Positions 1 through 9,254 are shown, counted from the first letter of the stretch. The stretch: 57,103 nucleotides of DNA from Neorhizobium sp. SHOUNA12A (GCF_023006505.1 NZ_JALBGV010000037.1:1-57103); one strand, 5' to 3'. Numbers and translations: made by a program. The notes: generated from the sequence alone by a model not told the origin.

Positions 1-770
1 GCAACCGTGGCGGCGAAAAGGGCGCAGATGCCCAGACCGCGCAGGGCGGCAGCGACGACATGGCTGATGGCGACGAGGACGGCGACGAAGGCGAGGACGA
101 TGTTTCCGAAGCCGGCGAAGCATCCGACGCAACGGTAGCCGCCGATTCGGACTCGGAAGAAAATCGCCGAAAGCGCCGCCGCCGCGGCAAGCGCGGTGGT
201 CGCCGCAATCGCAACGGCGAGGACGGACAGGAACTGAACGCTTCGGATGACGGCGAAGCGGTCGACGAAGATGCATCCAGCGAAGACGTCGAGGTAGTGC
301 CGGCAGCAGCCGCAGCCGAGACAGCTGAAGAGATCGCCGTCGAGGCAGTCGCGGCACCCGCCGAGGCGGAAGCTGCACCTGTCGGCAAGGCAGAAGCCAA
401 GCCCCGCCGTTCGCGTCGTGGCAAGGCAACGACCGTCGCCGATGCCCCGGCTGCCGAAGAGGTCCCTGTGGCTGCCGCAGCTCCGGCTCCGGTGGAAACC
501 GTCGTCGAGCAGGTCGAAGCTGCACTCGGCGAAGAGCCGCGGGCTGCCGAAATTGCTCCGGCTGCCGAAGCTCCCATCGAAGAAGCGCCGGCGGCTGAGC
601 AGGTCGATGCCGGCGACGCGAAACCGGCTCGTGCCAATCGCGCCTCGAACATCTCCTCCTCCGCTGAGGCGGTGGTGAAGAGCTCCGATCCAGCGGCAGC
701 GCCCGAGACCGAAGCCGATCCGTCGAAGCCCAAGAAGGCCGGCTGGTGGCAGCGCCGCGGCTTCTTCTGA
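1..770 (+). CDS. rne: Ribonuclease E, C-terminal part (5' end outside window)
   Basis: The frame is open from the left edge to the TGA at 768-770, so only the non-catalytic tail of a longer protein is present. The tail has low complexity: acidic stretches near the edge, a basic patch (KRRRRGKRGGRRNR-like, about 181-227), long Ala/Pro/Glu/Val segments, and a conserved-looking aromatic/basic terminus, KKAGWWQRRGFF. This matches the disordered C-terminal scaffold of alphaproteobacterial RNase E, which binds RNA and degradosome partners. No catalytic S1 or DNase I-like domain falls in the window, so the name rests on tail composition, the C-terminal motif and synteny. A strong terminator follows 19 bp downstream. 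Any other Ala-rich RNA-binding protein is the alternative. Confidence 0.8.
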   Translation, partial: NRGGEKGADAQTAQGGSDDMADGDEDGDEGEDDVSEAGEASDATVAADSDSEENRRKRRRRGKRGGRRNRNGEDGQELNASDDGEAVDEDASSEDVEVVPAAAAAETAEEIAVEAVAAPAEAEAAPVGKAEAKPRRSRRGKATTVADAPAAEEVPVAAAAPAPVETVVEQVEAALGEEPRAAEIAPAAEAPIEEAPAAEQVDAGDAKPARANRASNISSSAEAVVKSSDPAAAPETEADPSKPKKAGWWQRRGFF

Positions 771-788
771 GCCTGACGAGAACAGATG

Positions 789-819
789 AAACGGCCGCGC
801 AAAACGCGGCCGTTTTTGT
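789..819 (+). terminator. Rho-independent terminator after rne
   Basis: An 11-bp perfect stem (AAACGGCCGCG at 789-799 with CGCGGCCGTTT at 805-815) closes a 5-nt loop and runs into a T-rich tail. It sits 19 bp after the rne stop. From here to 1064 there is no gene. I see only short weak inverted repeats around 855-885 and no convincing promoter for the next gene. Confidence 0.9.
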
Positions 820-1064
820 TTTTGCTCTGCCTTGAACCTCAGAAACCGGATCAACTGCCTGCCGAAACGATTCCGGAAAGGCAGCCAACGTGTTGGAATC
901 CGACTCCATTTTGTCATCCCGCCAGGCGTCATACGCAGTTGTGAACCGGTGAAAACGGCCTGGACATGATTTTGAGGTTTTTTGGAAAGCCCGACTGGCT
1001 TACTTTGGGCACAAACGACAACAATGGTGCGCGGGATTCGTGTGCCCGATCCAAGAGGATATGG

Positions 1065-1841
1065 ATGACTCGCCTGTTCAAGACGCCCGCTTTCAAGACA
1101 TTGGCCGCCGGCTCGATGCTGGCCTTCGCATTTTCCGTGGCCGCCCCGGCTGTCGCCCTGGACGACCAGCAGAAGAAGGAGATGGGCGAGTTCATCCGCC
1201 AATATCTGATCGAGAACCCGGAAGTGCTGGTCGAGGTTCAAAACGCATTGGAAGCCAAGCAGCAGACCCAGCGCGTCGAACAATCGACCAAGGCGATCGC
1301 GGACAACAAGCAGGAGATTTTCTCCTCGCCGACCGACATCACGCTCGGCAATCCGAAGGGCGACGTGACCATCGTCGAGTTTTTCGATTACAATTGCGGC
1401 TACTGCAAGCGGGCGCTCTCCGACATGGACGACATCCTTTCCAAGGACAAGAACGTCCGTTTCATCCTGAAGGAATTCCCGATCCTCGGGCCGGACTCGC
1501 TTGCAGCCCATCGGGTGGCCAACGCCGTGCGTCTGCTGGCGCCTGAGAAATATGCAAAATTCCATCGCGAACTGCTTGGCGGCAAGCCGCACGCCTCGGA
1601 AGCGACGGCCATTGCGGTCGCGAGTGCGCTTGGCGTCAAGGAAGCGGCGATCCGCAAGTCCATGGCCGATGAGCCGAACGACGATCTGGTGCGCGACGCC
1701 TATCGGATCGCCAACGCGATCGGTATCACCGGCACGCCGACCTATGTGGTCGCCGACGAAGCCGTCTTCGGCGCCGTCGGCCTCGATACGATCGAGCAGA
1801 AGGTCGCCAATGTGCGCGCCTGCGGCAAGGCGACCTGCTGA
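1065..1841 (+). CDS. Periplasmic DsbA-family thiol:disulfide oxidoreductase (Com1-like)
   Basis: A 258-aa thioredoxin-fold protein with an N-terminal Sec signal peptide (basic MTRLFK start, hydrophobic core about 15-30, AxA-like cleavage near 28-31). A coiled, charged N-domain (about 35-85) precedes the DsbA domain with active site C111-G-Y-C114 and the cis-Pro region GTPTYVV near the C-terminus. This fits DsbA/Com1 proteins that form or isomerise disulfides in the periplasm. I chose ATG 1065 because an AAGAGG ribosome site lies about 6 bp upstream and it gives a clean signal peptide; an in-frame ATG at 966 would add a non-signal-like extension. It stands alone between rne and aroQ. Oxidase versus isomerase activity cannot be told from sequence. 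Confidence 0.9.
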   Translation: MTRLFKTPAFKTLAAGSMLAFAFSVAAPAVALDDQQKKEMGEFIRQYLIENPEVLVEVQNALEAKQQTQRVEQSTKAIADNKQEIFSSPTDITLGNPKGDVTIVEFFDYNCGYCKRALSDMDDILSKDKNVRFILKEFPILGPDSLAAHRVANAVRLLAPEKYAKFHRELLGGKPHASEATAIAVASALGVKEAAIRKSMADEPNDDLVRDAYRIANAIGITGTPTYVVADEAVFGAVGLDTIEQKVANVRACGKATC

Positions 1842-1975
1842 CAGGGCAGGTGCCAACCAATAGATGTTCCATCGCAGTGGACTCACGGGCTTTCGGCGCG
1901 GCGGGGGCTTTCCCTTGCCGCTTCGCCGGTCTATAGGTGGCCCCTGAATTTCTGCAGGGAACCAATAGATCAGTG

Positions 1976-2413
1976 ATGAGCAAGACGGTCTTCGTCCTCA
2001 ACGGCCCCAATCTTAATATGCTGGGCAAGCGCGAGCCGGGCATTTACGGCGCTGCCACGCTGAAGGATGTCGAGAACGACTGTATTGCAGCCGGCAAGGA
2101 ACTTGGCTTCGACGTCGATTTCCGCCAAAGCAATCACGAGGGCGTGCTGATCGACTGGATGCACGAGGCCAACGAAAAGGCCGTCGGCGTCGCCATCAAT
2201 GCGGGCGCCTATACCCATACCTCGATCGCATTGCACGACGCCATCAAGGCGATCTCCGTGCCGGTGATCGAACTCCATATCTCGAATGTCCACGCGCGGG
2301 AGGAATTCCGCCATCATTCGATGATCGCACCGGCGGTAAAGGGCGTGATCTGCGGTTTTGGCACCGCGAGCTACATTCTGGCGCTGCACGCCTTAAAATC
2401 CATTACCGCTTGA
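1976..2413 (+). CDS. aroQ: 3-dehydroquinate dehydratase, type II
   Basis: A 145-aa protein, the usual size for the dodecameric type II enzyme that dehydrates 3-dehydroquinate in the shikimate pathway. Visible motifs are the N-terminal GPNLNMLGKREPGIYG with the catalytic Tyr (Y24) of the flexible loop, NxGAYTHTS, and ELHISNVHAREEFRHHS carrying the catalytic His. ATG 1976 was taken because it starts directly on the conserved beta-strand; an in-frame start at 1937 adds 13 unconserved residues. accB follows after 28 bp, an arrangement familiar in alphaproteobacteria, suggesting aroQ-accB-accC co-transcription. Confidence 0.96.
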   Translation: MSKTVFVLNGPNLNMLGKREPGIYGAATLKDVENDCIAAGKELGFDVDFRQSNHEGVLIDWMHEANEKAVGVAINAGAYTHTSIALHDAIKAISVPVIELHISNVHAREEFRHHSMIAPAVKGVICGFGTASYILALHALKSITA

Positions 2414-2441
2414 CAAGATAAACAGAACAATAGGGTTTGCC

Positions 2442-2900
2442 ATGTCTGACAAGAAGAACGGTATCGACAAGGGACTGATCCGCGACCTCGCGAACATCCT
2501 CAACGAGACCGACCTCACCGAGATCGAAGTCGAACAGGACGATCTGCGTATCCGCGTATCCCGCGCCGGCACGATGCAGTATGTCCAGGCCCCGATCGCA
2601 GCGCCTGGCTACGCCCCGGCTGCTGCAGCCGCTCCCGTTGCTGCAGCGCCCGCCGTGCAGGACAACAAGAACGCCGTGACCGCGCCGATGGTCGGCACCA
2701 TCTACCTCTCCCCGGCCCCGGGTTCGCGCGCCTTCGTTGAAGTTGGCGCCACCGTCAAGGAAGGCCAGACGCTGCTGATCATCGAAGCCATGAAGACGAT
2801 GAACCAGATCCCGGCGCCGCGCTCCGGCAAGGTCACGGAAATCCTGGTCAACGACGCTCAGCCCGTCGAGTATGGCCAGCCGCTCGTCGTCATCGAGTAG
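2442..2900 (+). CDS. accB: Acetyl-CoA carboxylase biotin carboxyl carrier protein
   Basis: A 152-aa BCCP: N-terminal helical region, flexible Ala/Pro linker (about 48-72), and a C-terminal biotinyl domain (about 78-152). The biotinylated lysine is K118 in EAMKTMN. The residue after Lys is Thr where E. coli has Met, which BirA-type ligases tolerate. It carries CO2 from biotin carboxylase (accC, 8 bp downstream) to the carboxyltransferase for malonyl-CoA synthesis. The ligase expected to modify it, birA, is at 47925-48695 in this window. Confidence 0.97.
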   Translation: MSDKKNGIDKGLIRDLANILNETDLTEIEVEQDDLRIRVSRAGTMQYVQAPIAAPGYAPAAAAAPVAAAPAVQDNKNAVTAPMVGTIYLSPAPGSRAFVEVGATVKEGQTLLIIEAMKTMNQIPAPRSGKVTEILVNDAQPVEYGQPLVVIE

Positions 2901-2908
2901 GCGCATCC

Positions 2909-4255
2909 ATGATATCCAAGATCCTCATAGCCAACCGCGGTGAAATCGCGCTTCGCGTGCTTCGCGCCTGCAAGGAACTCGGCATCGCGACCGTCGCGGT
3001 CCATTCCACCGCCGACGCCGACGCCATGCATGTGCGGCTTGCCGACGAAAGTGTGTGCATCGGCCCGCCGCCGTCGCGCGACAGCTATCTGAACATTCAC
3101 CAGATCGTCGCCGCCTGCGAAATCACCGGCGCCGACGCGGTGCATCCGGGCTACGGCTTCCTGTCGGAAAACGCCAAGTTCGCGGATATCCTCGACGCGC
3201 ACGGCATCACCTTCATCGGCCCGACCGCCGACCATATCCGTATCATGGGCGACAAGATCACCGCCAAGCAGACCGCGCAGGAACTCGGCATCCCCGTCGT
3301 TCCCGGTTCCGACGGCGAAGTGAAGCCCGAGAATGCGATGGAAATCGCCCGCCAGATCGGCTTCCCTGTGCTGATCAAGGCAACCGCCGGCGGCGGCGGA
3401 CGCGGCATGAAGGTCGCCAAGACAGAGGCCGATCTCGACGAGGCCGTGTCGACTGCCCGTTCCGAAGCGCTCGCCGCTTTCGGCAACGATGCCGTCTACA
3501 TGGAAAAATATCTCGAGAAGCCGCGCCACATCGAAATCCAGGTTGTCGGTGACGGCGAAGGCAACGCCATCCATCTCGGTGAACGCGACTGCTCGCTGCA
3601 GCGCCGCCACCAGAAGGTCTGGGAAGAAGCTAATTCCCCTGCCCTCAACGTCGAGCAGCGCATGAAGATCGGCGAAGTCTGCGCCGACGCGATGCGCAAG
3701 CTGAAATACCGCGGCGCCGGCACGATCGAGTTCCTCTACGAAAATGGCGAGTTCTATTTCATCGAAATGAACACCCGTCTTCAGGTCGAGCATCCGGTCA
3801 CCGAAGCGATCACCGGCATCGACCTCGTGCACGAACAGATCCGTGTCGCCTCTGGCGGCGGCCTGTCCGTCCGCCAGGAAGATATCGTATTCTTCGGCCA
3901 TGCCATCGAATGCCGCATCAATGCCGAGGATCCGCGCACCTTCGTGCCGTCGCCCGGCACGATCACGCATTTCCATGCGCCCGGCGGGCTTGGCGTGCGT
4001 GTCGATTCCGGCGCCTATGCGGGCTACAAGATCCCGCCCTACTACGACAGCTTGATCGGCAAGCTGATCGTGCATGGACGCACCCGCGTCGAATGCATGA
4101 TGCGTCTGCGCCGCGTGCTGGACGAATTCGTCGTGGACGGCATCAAGACGACGCTGCCGCTGTTTCAGGACCTCGTCGACAATCCGGATATCGCCAATGG
4201 CGATTATGACATTCACTGGCTGGAAAACTACCTCGCCGGCGACAAGACGCATTAG
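2909..4255 (+). CDS. accC: Acetyl-CoA carboxylase, biotin carboxylase subunit
   Basis: A 448-aa biotin carboxylase of standard length. It has the N-terminal domain starting [17 protein letters not shown], the ATP-grasp glycine loop GGGGRGMK near residue 165, [17 protein letters not shown], the metal-binding [16 protein letters not shown], and the C-terminal biotin carboxylase domain. It carboxylates biotin on AccB using ATP and bicarbonate in the first committed step of fatty-acid synthesis. The start codon follows accB by 8 bp, so the two are surely one transcript; aat follows by 8 bp. Confidence 0.98.
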   Translation: MISKILIANRGEIALRVLRACKELGIATVAVHSTADADAMHVRLADESVCIGPPPSRDSYLNIHQIVAACEITGADAVHPGYGFLSENAKFADILDAHGITFIGPTADHIRIMGDKITAKQTAQELGIPVVPGSDGEVKPENAMEIARQIGFPVLIKATAGGGGRGMKVAKTEADLDEAVSTARSEALAAFGNDAVYMEKYLEKPRHIEIQVVGDGEGNAIHLGERDCSLQRRHQKVWEEANSPALNVEQRMKIGEVCADAMRKLKYRGAGTIEFLYENGEFYFIEMNTRLQVEHPVTEAITGIDLVHEQIRVASGGGLSVRQEDIVFFGHAIECRINAEDPRTFVPSPGTITHFHAPGGLGVRVDSGAYAGYKIPPYYDSLIGKLIVHGRTRVECMMRLRRVLDEFVVDGIKTTLPLFQDLVDNPDIANGDYDIHWLENYLAGDKTH

Positions 4256-4263
4256 GGAGATCG

Positions 4264-4881
4264 ATGGCAGGGCGGCGTGGCAGATATTACCCGGCGATAA
4301 CCCCGGAAATCCTGCTGCGCGCCTATTCCATCGGCCTCTTTCCGATGGCCGAATCCGCCGACGACCCGGAAATCTTCTGGGTCGAACCGGAAATGCGCGG
4401 CATCCTGCCGCTCGACGGCTTCCACGTTTCGAAAAGCCTGGCCAAGGCGGCCCGCAAGACGCCGCTCGACATCCGCTTCGACACGGCATTCGAGCGGGTG
4501 ATCGCCTTCTGCGCCGAGCCCGCCGGCGACCGGCCGAGTACCTGGATCAACTCCACCATCCGCAAGCTTTATATCGAACTGCACCGCATGGGCCACGCGC
4601 ATAGCGTCGAGGCCTTCGAGGGCGATGAACTGGTCGGCGGCCTTTATGGCGTTTCGCTCGGCTCCGCCTTCTTCGGCGAGAGCATGTTTTCGAGGCGCAC
4701 GAACGCCTCCAAGATCTGCCTCGTGCACCTTGTCGAGCGGCTCCGGCAAAACGGCTTCACCCTGCTCGACACGCAGTTCACCACCGAACATCTAAAGACG
4801 TTCGGCGCGATCGACATCCCCAAGGACGACTATCTCAAGCTCTTGAGAACTGCGGTCGATTCACCGCATCTGAAATTCTGA
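4264..4881 (+). CDS. aat: Leucyl/phenylalanyl-tRNA--protein transferase
   Basis: A 205-aa member of the L/F-transferase family, which attaches Leu or Phe from aminoacyl-tRNA to N-terminal Arg/Lys, marking proteins for ClpS/ClpAP by the N-end rule. Family hallmarks are [33 protein letters not shown], the [10 protein letters not shown] segment, [21 protein letters not shown] and FFGESMFSR. It lies 8 bp after accC with a GGGAG-like ribosome site, a known alphaproteobacterial linkage. Its 3' end faces DUF2155 with a 7-bp gap. Confidence 0.96.
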   Translation: MAGRRGRYYPAITPEILLRAYSIGLFPMAESADDPEIFWVEPEMRGILPLDGFHVSKSLAKAARKTPLDIRFDTAFERVIAFCAEPAGDRPSTWINSTIRKLYIELHRMGHAHSVEAFEGDELVGGLYGVSLGSAFFGESMFSRRTNASKICLVHLVERLRQNGFTLLDTQFTTEHLKTFGAIDIPKDDYLKLLRTAVDSPHLKF

Positions 4882-4888
4882 CGGGGAA

Positions 4889-5317
4889 TCAGTTGGTCGC
4901 CTTCGGCGGCGGCACGTCGGACTTCTGTTTGCAGCCGGTCAGCCAGACGTCGTAGATCGGATGCTCGACGGCGTTGAGGCCGGGGCTGTCGGCGAACATC
5001 CAGCCGGTGAAGATCCGGCGAATCTTGCGGTCAAGGGTGATCTCGTCGACTTCCACGAAACCATCGATTTTCTGGGCTTCCGTCTCGTCGCGAGAATAAC
5101 AAACCTTTGGCGTCACCTGCAGCGCGCCGTATTGAACGGTCTCGTTGACATAGACGTCGAATGTAGTGATGCGGCCGGTGATCTTGTCGATGCCGGCAAA
5201 GACCGCGACCGGATTATTCAGCCGCGCTGCAGACACACCATCCGCCGCAAGCACGGATGCAAGCGCGATCAATGCGCCGACCATTGGCTTGCGTGGAAAA
5301 ACCGTCATCAATCCCAT
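4889..5317 (-). CDS. DUF2155 domain-containing exported protein
   Basis: A 142-aa protein with a signal peptide (basic start, hydrophobic ALIALASVLA core, cleavage after VSA) followed by the DUF2155 domain. It contains the family segment FDVYVNETVQYGALQVTPKVCYSR and the WMFADSPGLNAVEHPIYDVWLTGC motif, with two Cys that could form a disulfide. Function is unknown; the family is alphaproteobacterial and secreted. ATG 5317 was picked because GGGA lies about 7 bp upstream; ATG 5308 is a close alternative. It follows the NDUFA12 homologue by 67 bp on the same strand. Confidence 0.85.
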   Translation of the reverse strand: MGLMTVFPRKPMVGALIALASVLAADGVSAARLNNPVAVFAGIDKITGRITTFDVYVNETVQYGALQVTPKVCYSRDETEAQKIDGFVEVDEITLDRKIRRIFTGWMFADSPGLNAVEHPIYDVWLTGCKQKSDVPPPKATN

Positions 5318-5384
5318 TATGCTTCCCGTCCCGGCGATCCCGTCGGCGTCGAGACCTAGAGTGCGATTGTGGCCAAAACAGGTG

Positions 5385-5783
5385 TCAGTTGCCGGGCGTC
5401 CAGGCATCGTAATCGCCTGTGACGCAGGGGCGTTCGCCGGTGGCGGCAAGCGAGCCCTGCGGGTGATAGGCAAGCGGCGTGCCGGTGGCATTCAGCTTGT
5501 GCGCCTTTTCCCATTCCCGAGCCTTGTAATCTTCCTGCGACGGAGCAACGTCGGTGCGATAATGCATCCAGCCATGCCAGCCCGGCCCGATTGCGGAAGC
5601 TTCTGCGTAATTCTTATAGATCACCCAACGCTTCGGCTTGCCCCAGGAAGTCATCGGGCCTTCGTAATAGATGTTGCCGAGCTCGTCTTCGCCGACCTTC
5701 TTGCCGAAGCGCCAGGTGAAGAACCGGGTGCCCATGGTCTGTCCGTTCCACCAGGTGAAGATCTGCAGCAGGAGGTTTTTCAT
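5385..5783 (-). CDS. NDUFA12-family NADH:ubiquinone oxidoreductase accessory subunit homologue
   Basis: A 132-aa protein homologous to mitochondrial complex I subunit NDUFA12 (B17.2)/the assembly factor NDUFAF2. It shows the family pattern FTWWNGQTMGTRFFTWRFG, GEDELGNIYYEGP, KRWVIYKNYAEASAIGPGWHGWMHY and a Pro/Gly-rich end. Alphaproteobacterial complex I contains such supernumerary subunits. The nuo operon in this window begins over 40 kb away, so this gene is unlinked from it. The start at 5783 follows an AGGA-containing leader and begins exactly on the conserved N-terminus. Confidence 0.88.
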   Translation of the reverse strand: MKNLLLQIFTWWNGQTMGTRFFTWRFGKKVGEDELGNIYYEGPMTSWGKPKRWVIYKNYAEASAIGPGWHGWMHYRTDVAPSQEDYKAREWEKAHKLNATGTPLAYHPQGSLAATGERPCVTGDYDAWTPGN

Positions 5784-5886
5784 GGATGTTCCGTCGGCTT
5801 GGCAAACAGGATGACGATCAAAGTGGTTGATCCGCTTATGCCGCTTGACGACTTCGATGTCCAGTGATTCCAAATGTCGCGCACGG

Positions 5887-6348
5887 TCATTTGAGCTTCA
5901 TCTTGAAGCCGAAATGGCTTCTGGCGAAGCCGAGCCGCTCATAGAAGCGATGCGCGTCGGTGCGGGCCATGTTGGAGGTGAGTGCGACCTGGCGGCAACC
6001 GCGGCGCCTGGCTTCCTCGATCGCATGATGGATCATCTGACCGCCGATGCCCTTGCCGCGCATGTCGCCGCGCGTCTGCACCGCCTCGATGATCATCGAC
6101 AGCGATCCCCGACCCGTCAGCGTGCGATTGAAGAGGATCTGGAACGTGCCGACCACTTCGCCTTCCAGTTCGGCAACGAAAAGCTGTTCGTTCTGCGAGG
6201 CATCGATGACGTTGAAGGCGCGCAGGTAGTCGTCGAAGGCGGCCTCGTCCGTCGTGTCGCCATGGCCTCCGACGTCATCTGCGGCAAACAGGTCGATGAG
6301 CTCGGGAAGATCTGCTTGCCGCGCTCTGCGGATGACGATGTCGGCCAT
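5887..6348 (-). CDS. GNAT-family N-acetyltransferase
   Basis: A 153-aa GNAT fold protein. Motif A carries the acetyl-CoA pyrophosphate loop R-G-D-M-R-G-K-G-I-G-G (Q/RxxGxG/A) near residues 95-105, and motif B contains TSNMARTDAHRFYERLGF. The substrate cannot be assigned. It lies 23 bp after a second GNAT gene on the same strand, and that gene lies 5 bp after gatB, so all three are probably co-transcribed. Confidence 0.88.
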   Translation of the reverse strand: MADIVIRRARQADLPELIDLFAADDVGGHGDTTDEAAFDDYLRAFNVIDASQNEQLFVAELEGEVVGTFQILFNRTLTGRGSLSMIIEAVQTRGDMRGKGIGGQMIHHAIEEARRRGCRQVALTSNMARTDAHRFYERLGFARSHFGFKMKLK

Positions 6349-6371
6349 GCAAAAAGTCCTCCTCGGGTGGG

Positions 6372-6878
6372 TCAGCGCAACTCCAGCCGCTTCTCCATGA
6401 TGATCGCCGGCAGGCCGGAATTGGGGGCACCCCACTCCTCCATCCTGTCGACCTCGGAAAACCCGAGCCTCTCGTAGAAGGACATCGCGCGCACGTTCGG
6501 CAGCGCCACCTCGACCCGCATGATCTCGGCATCCGGAAAACAGGTTTCGAGTTCGGCGAAGATGTCGCGGCCGATGCCCTCGTTCTGGCAGGACGGCTTG
6601 ACGTAGAGCTGGTGCAGCATCGCCGTCTTCACCATTTTCGGATACATGGCGGCATAACCGATGCCGCCGATATCCTTGCCGTTGTCGGCGACCAGGAATT
6701 CGCCGCCGCGCTTCTGGATGCGCGCCTTGACGGCGCCTGGAGAATGCCAGCCGTCGACCATTCTCCTGACCTTGTCGGCCCCGTAGAACGGATCGTAGGT
6801 GTCGTGAAAAGTCGCCGCCAGCAGGGCGCGGATCTGCTCGACGTCAGCTTCACCGGCGGTGCGGACGAAGTAGACCAT
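6372..6878 (-). CDS. GNAT-family N-acetyltransferase
   Basis: A 168-aa acetyltransferase. A typical GNAT N-terminus (VRTAGEADVEQIRALL) is followed by a core strand and the acetyl-CoA loop region CQNEGIGRDIFAELE (Q-N-E-G-I-G, matching QxxGxG) and VALPNVRAMSFYERLGF. Substrate unknown. The start is 5 bp after the gatB stop, with GGAG contributed by the gatB 3' end acting as ribosome site, so translation is likely coupled to gatB. Followed by another GNAT after 23 bp. Confidence 0.88.
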   Translation of the reverse strand: MVYFVRTAGEADVEQIRALLAATFHDTYDPFYGADKVRRMVDGWHSPGAVKARIQKRGGEFLVADNGKDIGGIGYAAMYPKMVKTAMLHQLYVKPSCQNEGIGRDIFAELETCFPDAEIMRVEVALPNVRAMSFYERLGFSEVDRMEEWGAPNSGLPAIIMEKRLELR

Positions 6879-6883
6879 CGGGC

Positions 6884-8449
6884 CTACTCCTCTTCGATCC
6901 CGAGCTTCGCCTTGACCAGTGCCTGGACGGCCTGCGGATTGGCCTTGCCGCCGGTCGACTTCATCACCTGGCCGACGAACCAGCCGGCGAGCGTGGGTTT
7001 GGCCTTGACCTTGGCGACCTGGTCCGGATTGGCAGCGATGATCTCGTCGACGGCGGCCTCGATCGCGCCGGTATCGGTGACCTGCTTCATGCCGCGGCTC
7101 TCGACGAGTTCGGCGGGGTCACCGCCTTCGGTCCAGACGATTTCAAACAGGTCCTTGGCGATCTTGCCGGAGATCGTGCCATCGGCGATCAGATCGAGGA
7201 TGCCCCCCAGTTGCGCGGGAACGACTGGCGTTTCCTCAATCGACTTGCCGGCCTTGTTGAGCGCGCCGAGCAGGTCGTTGATTACCCAGTTAGCAGCAAA
7301 CTTCCCATCTCTTTCGACCGCTACCGGTGCTCTCTTCAACACCATTTGGCCGGGAAATACGTCTTTAACAGTTGGGTGGAGAACCCTCTCATAATAGTCT
7401 GCGATAGCCTTTTCGGACACCAGAACCGAGGCGTCGTAGATCGACAGGCCGAGCTCACGCACGAAACGGGCCTTCTTGTCGTCCGGCAGTTCCGGCAGGT
7501 GCCGTTCCAGTTCGGCAATGAAGGCATCGTCGAACTCGAGCGGCAGCAGGTCCGGGTCCGGGAAATAACGATAGTCGTGCGCGTCTTCCTTGGAGCGCAT
7601 CGAGCGCGTCTCGCCCTTGTTCGGGTCGAAAAGGCGGGTCTCCTGGTCGATCGAGCCGCCGTCTTCGAGAATGCCGATCTGGCGGCGGGCTTCGTATTCG
7701 ATCGCCTGGCCGATGAAGCGGATTGAGTTGACGTTCTTGATCTCGCAACGGGTGCCGAATTCACCGCCGGGCTTGCGCACCGAGACGTTGACGTCTGCGC
7801 GCATCGAGCCTTCGTCCATGTTGCCGTCGCAGGTGCCGAGGTAGCGCACGATCGAGCGAAGCTTGGTCATGTAGGCCTTCGCTTCGTCGGAAGAGCGCAT
7901 ATCGGGCTTGGAGACGATCTCCATCAGAGCCACGCCGGAGCGGTTCAGGTCCACATAGGACATGGTCGGATGCTGGTCGTGCATCGATTTGCCGGCGTCC
8001 TGTTCGAGATGCAGGCGCTCAATGCCGATCTCGATATCCTCGAACTGACCCTGGCGGTCCGGGCCGAGCGAGATGACGATCTTGCCTTCGCCGACGATCG
8101 GATCCTTGAACTGGGAAATCTGATAGCCCTGCGGCAGGTCCGGGTAGAAATAGTTCTTGCGGTCGAACAACGAACGCTTGTTGATCGCAGCCTTCAGGCC
8201 AAGCCCGGTGCGCACCGCCTGCTTGATGCATTCCTCGTTGATGACCGGCAGCATGCCGGGCATGGCCGCATCGACGAGCGAGACGTTGGAATTGGCCGGC
8301 TTGCCGAACTCGGTCGAGGCGCCGGAGAAAAGCTTCGAATTGGAAAGGACCTGAGCGTGCACCTCCATGCCGATGATGACTTCCCAATCGCCTGTGGCGC
8401 CGGGAATGAAGCGTTTCGGATCGGGCGTGCGGACGTCGACAAGGGTCAT
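6884..8449 (-). CDS. gatB: Asp/Glu-tRNA(Asn/Gln) amidotransferase subunit B, with internal insertion
   Basis: A 521-aa GatB: catalytic cradle domain with [58 protein letters not shown], and a C-terminal YqeY-like tail domain ending near [17 protein letters not shown]. It generates Gln-tRNA(Gln)/Asn-tRNA(Asn) with GatA and GatC. Between DYYE354 and RDGK(380-383) there are about 26 residues where I expect about 6, so roughly 20 residues look inserted, and the codons there (AGA, AGG, GTA, ACT, TTG) are unlike the rest. Length without it would be about 501, which I recall as the family norm. The frame is intact. Confidence 0.93.
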   Translation of the reverse strand: MTLVDVRTPDPKRFIPGATGDWEVIIGMEVHAQVLSNSKLFSGASTEFGKPANSNVSLVDAAMPGMLPVINEECIKQAVRTGLGLKAAINKRSLFDRKNYFYPDLPQGYQISQFKDPIVGEGKIVISLGPDRQGQFEDIEIGIERLHLEQDAGKSMHDQHPTMSYVDLNRSGVALMEIVSKPDMRSSDEAKAYMTKLRSIVRYLGTCDGNMDEGSMRADVNVSVRKPGGEFGTRCEIKNVNSIRFIGQAIEYEARRQIGILEDGGSIDQETRLFDPNKGETRSMRSKEDAHDYRYFPDPDLLPLEFDDAFIAELERHLPELPDDKKARFVRELGLSIYDASVLVSEKAIADYYERVLHPTVKDVFPGQMVLKRAPVAVERDGKFAANWVINDLLGALNKAGKSIEETPVVPAQLGGILDLIADGTISGKIAKDLFEIVWTEGGDPAELVESRGMKQVTDTGAIEAAVDEIIAANPDQVAKVKAKPTLAGWFVGQVMKSTGGKANPQAVQALVKAKLGIEEE

Positions 8450-8547
8450 CTGATGCTCGTGAAATGGTCTCGATTGCGTTTTCTGGAGGTAGAGCAAATG
8501 GCGCGGACGTGCAAGCTTAACCGACGTTTTGAAGCTGGCGGCCCGAT

Positions 8548-9057
8548 CTAGAAGCTCGGCCCGTAAGTATCCGGCGCCTCGAGGACGAGGCGCTTGGACA
8601 GGCCGACCGATTGCACGTCGCGATCGATCTTCGGGGAATAGCTGGTGGAGAGCCAGTTGATGGAATAACCCTGCTTTTCGAAAAAGCCGATCGCTTCGGT
8701 ATTGCGGGCATGGGTCTCGACGCGGGCGACTTCAAAACCCTGGTGGACGATCTCGGCCTCGATCTCGACGAGCAGTGCGCGGCCGAGCCCCTGCCCCTTG
8801 AAGGACGGATCGATCCAGAAATCGGAGATCAGTTCATCGAGTTTTTCACGCGCCGCCCAGCCAGCGACATTGCCGCCCTGCTCGATGACGGTGATGGTCA
8901 GCCAGGAGGAGCGCGTGAAATTCTGGAAGGCGGTGCGGGCGCCGGAGCGCATGTCGGTCATCTCGCCGATCGACATCATGGCCTTTTCCCAGGAGCGGAA
9001 GCCGATTTCCGCCAGGATATCCACCTCGTCCTCACGCGCATTGCGAATATGGGCCAT
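8548..9057 (-). CDS. GNAT-family N-acetyltransferase
   Basis: A 169-aa GNAT protein: N-terminal [20 protein letters not shown], then the acetyl-CoA-binding motif [15 protein letters not shown] (G-Q-G-L-G at about residues 90-94) and [15 protein letters not shown]. The C-terminal region continues past the core with no recognised domain. It is upstream of gatB on the same strand (98-bp gap). A 10-bp perfect inverted repeat lies 15 bp upstream of its start codon, separated from it by a GGGGAAG ribosome site, so its translation or transcription may be regulated there. Substrate unknown. Confidence 0.87.
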   Translation of the reverse strand: MAHIRNAREDEVDILAEIGFRSWEKAMMSIGEMTDMRSGARTAFQNFTRSSWLTITVIEQGGNVAGWAAREKLDELISDFWIDPSFKGQGLGRALLVEIEAEIVHQGFEVARVETHARNTEAIGFFEKQGYSINWLSTSYSPKIDRDVQSVGLSKRLVLEAPDTYGPSF

Positions 9058-9071
9058 AACTTCCCCTGTTG

Positions 9072-9096
9072 CAGACTCAGTAGACCACTGAGTCTG
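9072..9096. promoter_or_regulatory. 10-bp perfect inverted repeat upstream of a GNAT gene
   Basis: CAGACTCAGT and ACTGAGTCTG flank a 5-nt spacer (AGACC). Each arm includes a GANTC site (GACTC, GAGTC), the CcrM methylation target. It lies 15 bp upstream of the GNAT start at 9057 and there is no T-run, so an operator or a 5'-leader hairpin is more likely than a terminator. Confidence 0.5.
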
Positions 9097-9254
9097 CGCT
9101 TTGACCAGTGCAACATATAGGGCGTTTCCGTCAGGTGCTTGACGCCCGCGGAAAACCCGCCTAGTGCGGATTTCGTATCGATGGAGTTTTGATGTTCTCT
9201 TCCGTAGAGACCCGGTAAGGGGCCGGCCTCGCTCTTAAAGCCGCGCCGGCCCAG

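Noticed and set aside
2858..4489. Long minus-strand frame opposite accC
   Set aside because: It mirrors a textbook biotin carboxylase gene; its protein has biased, low-sense composition typical of antisense frames in GC-rich DNA.
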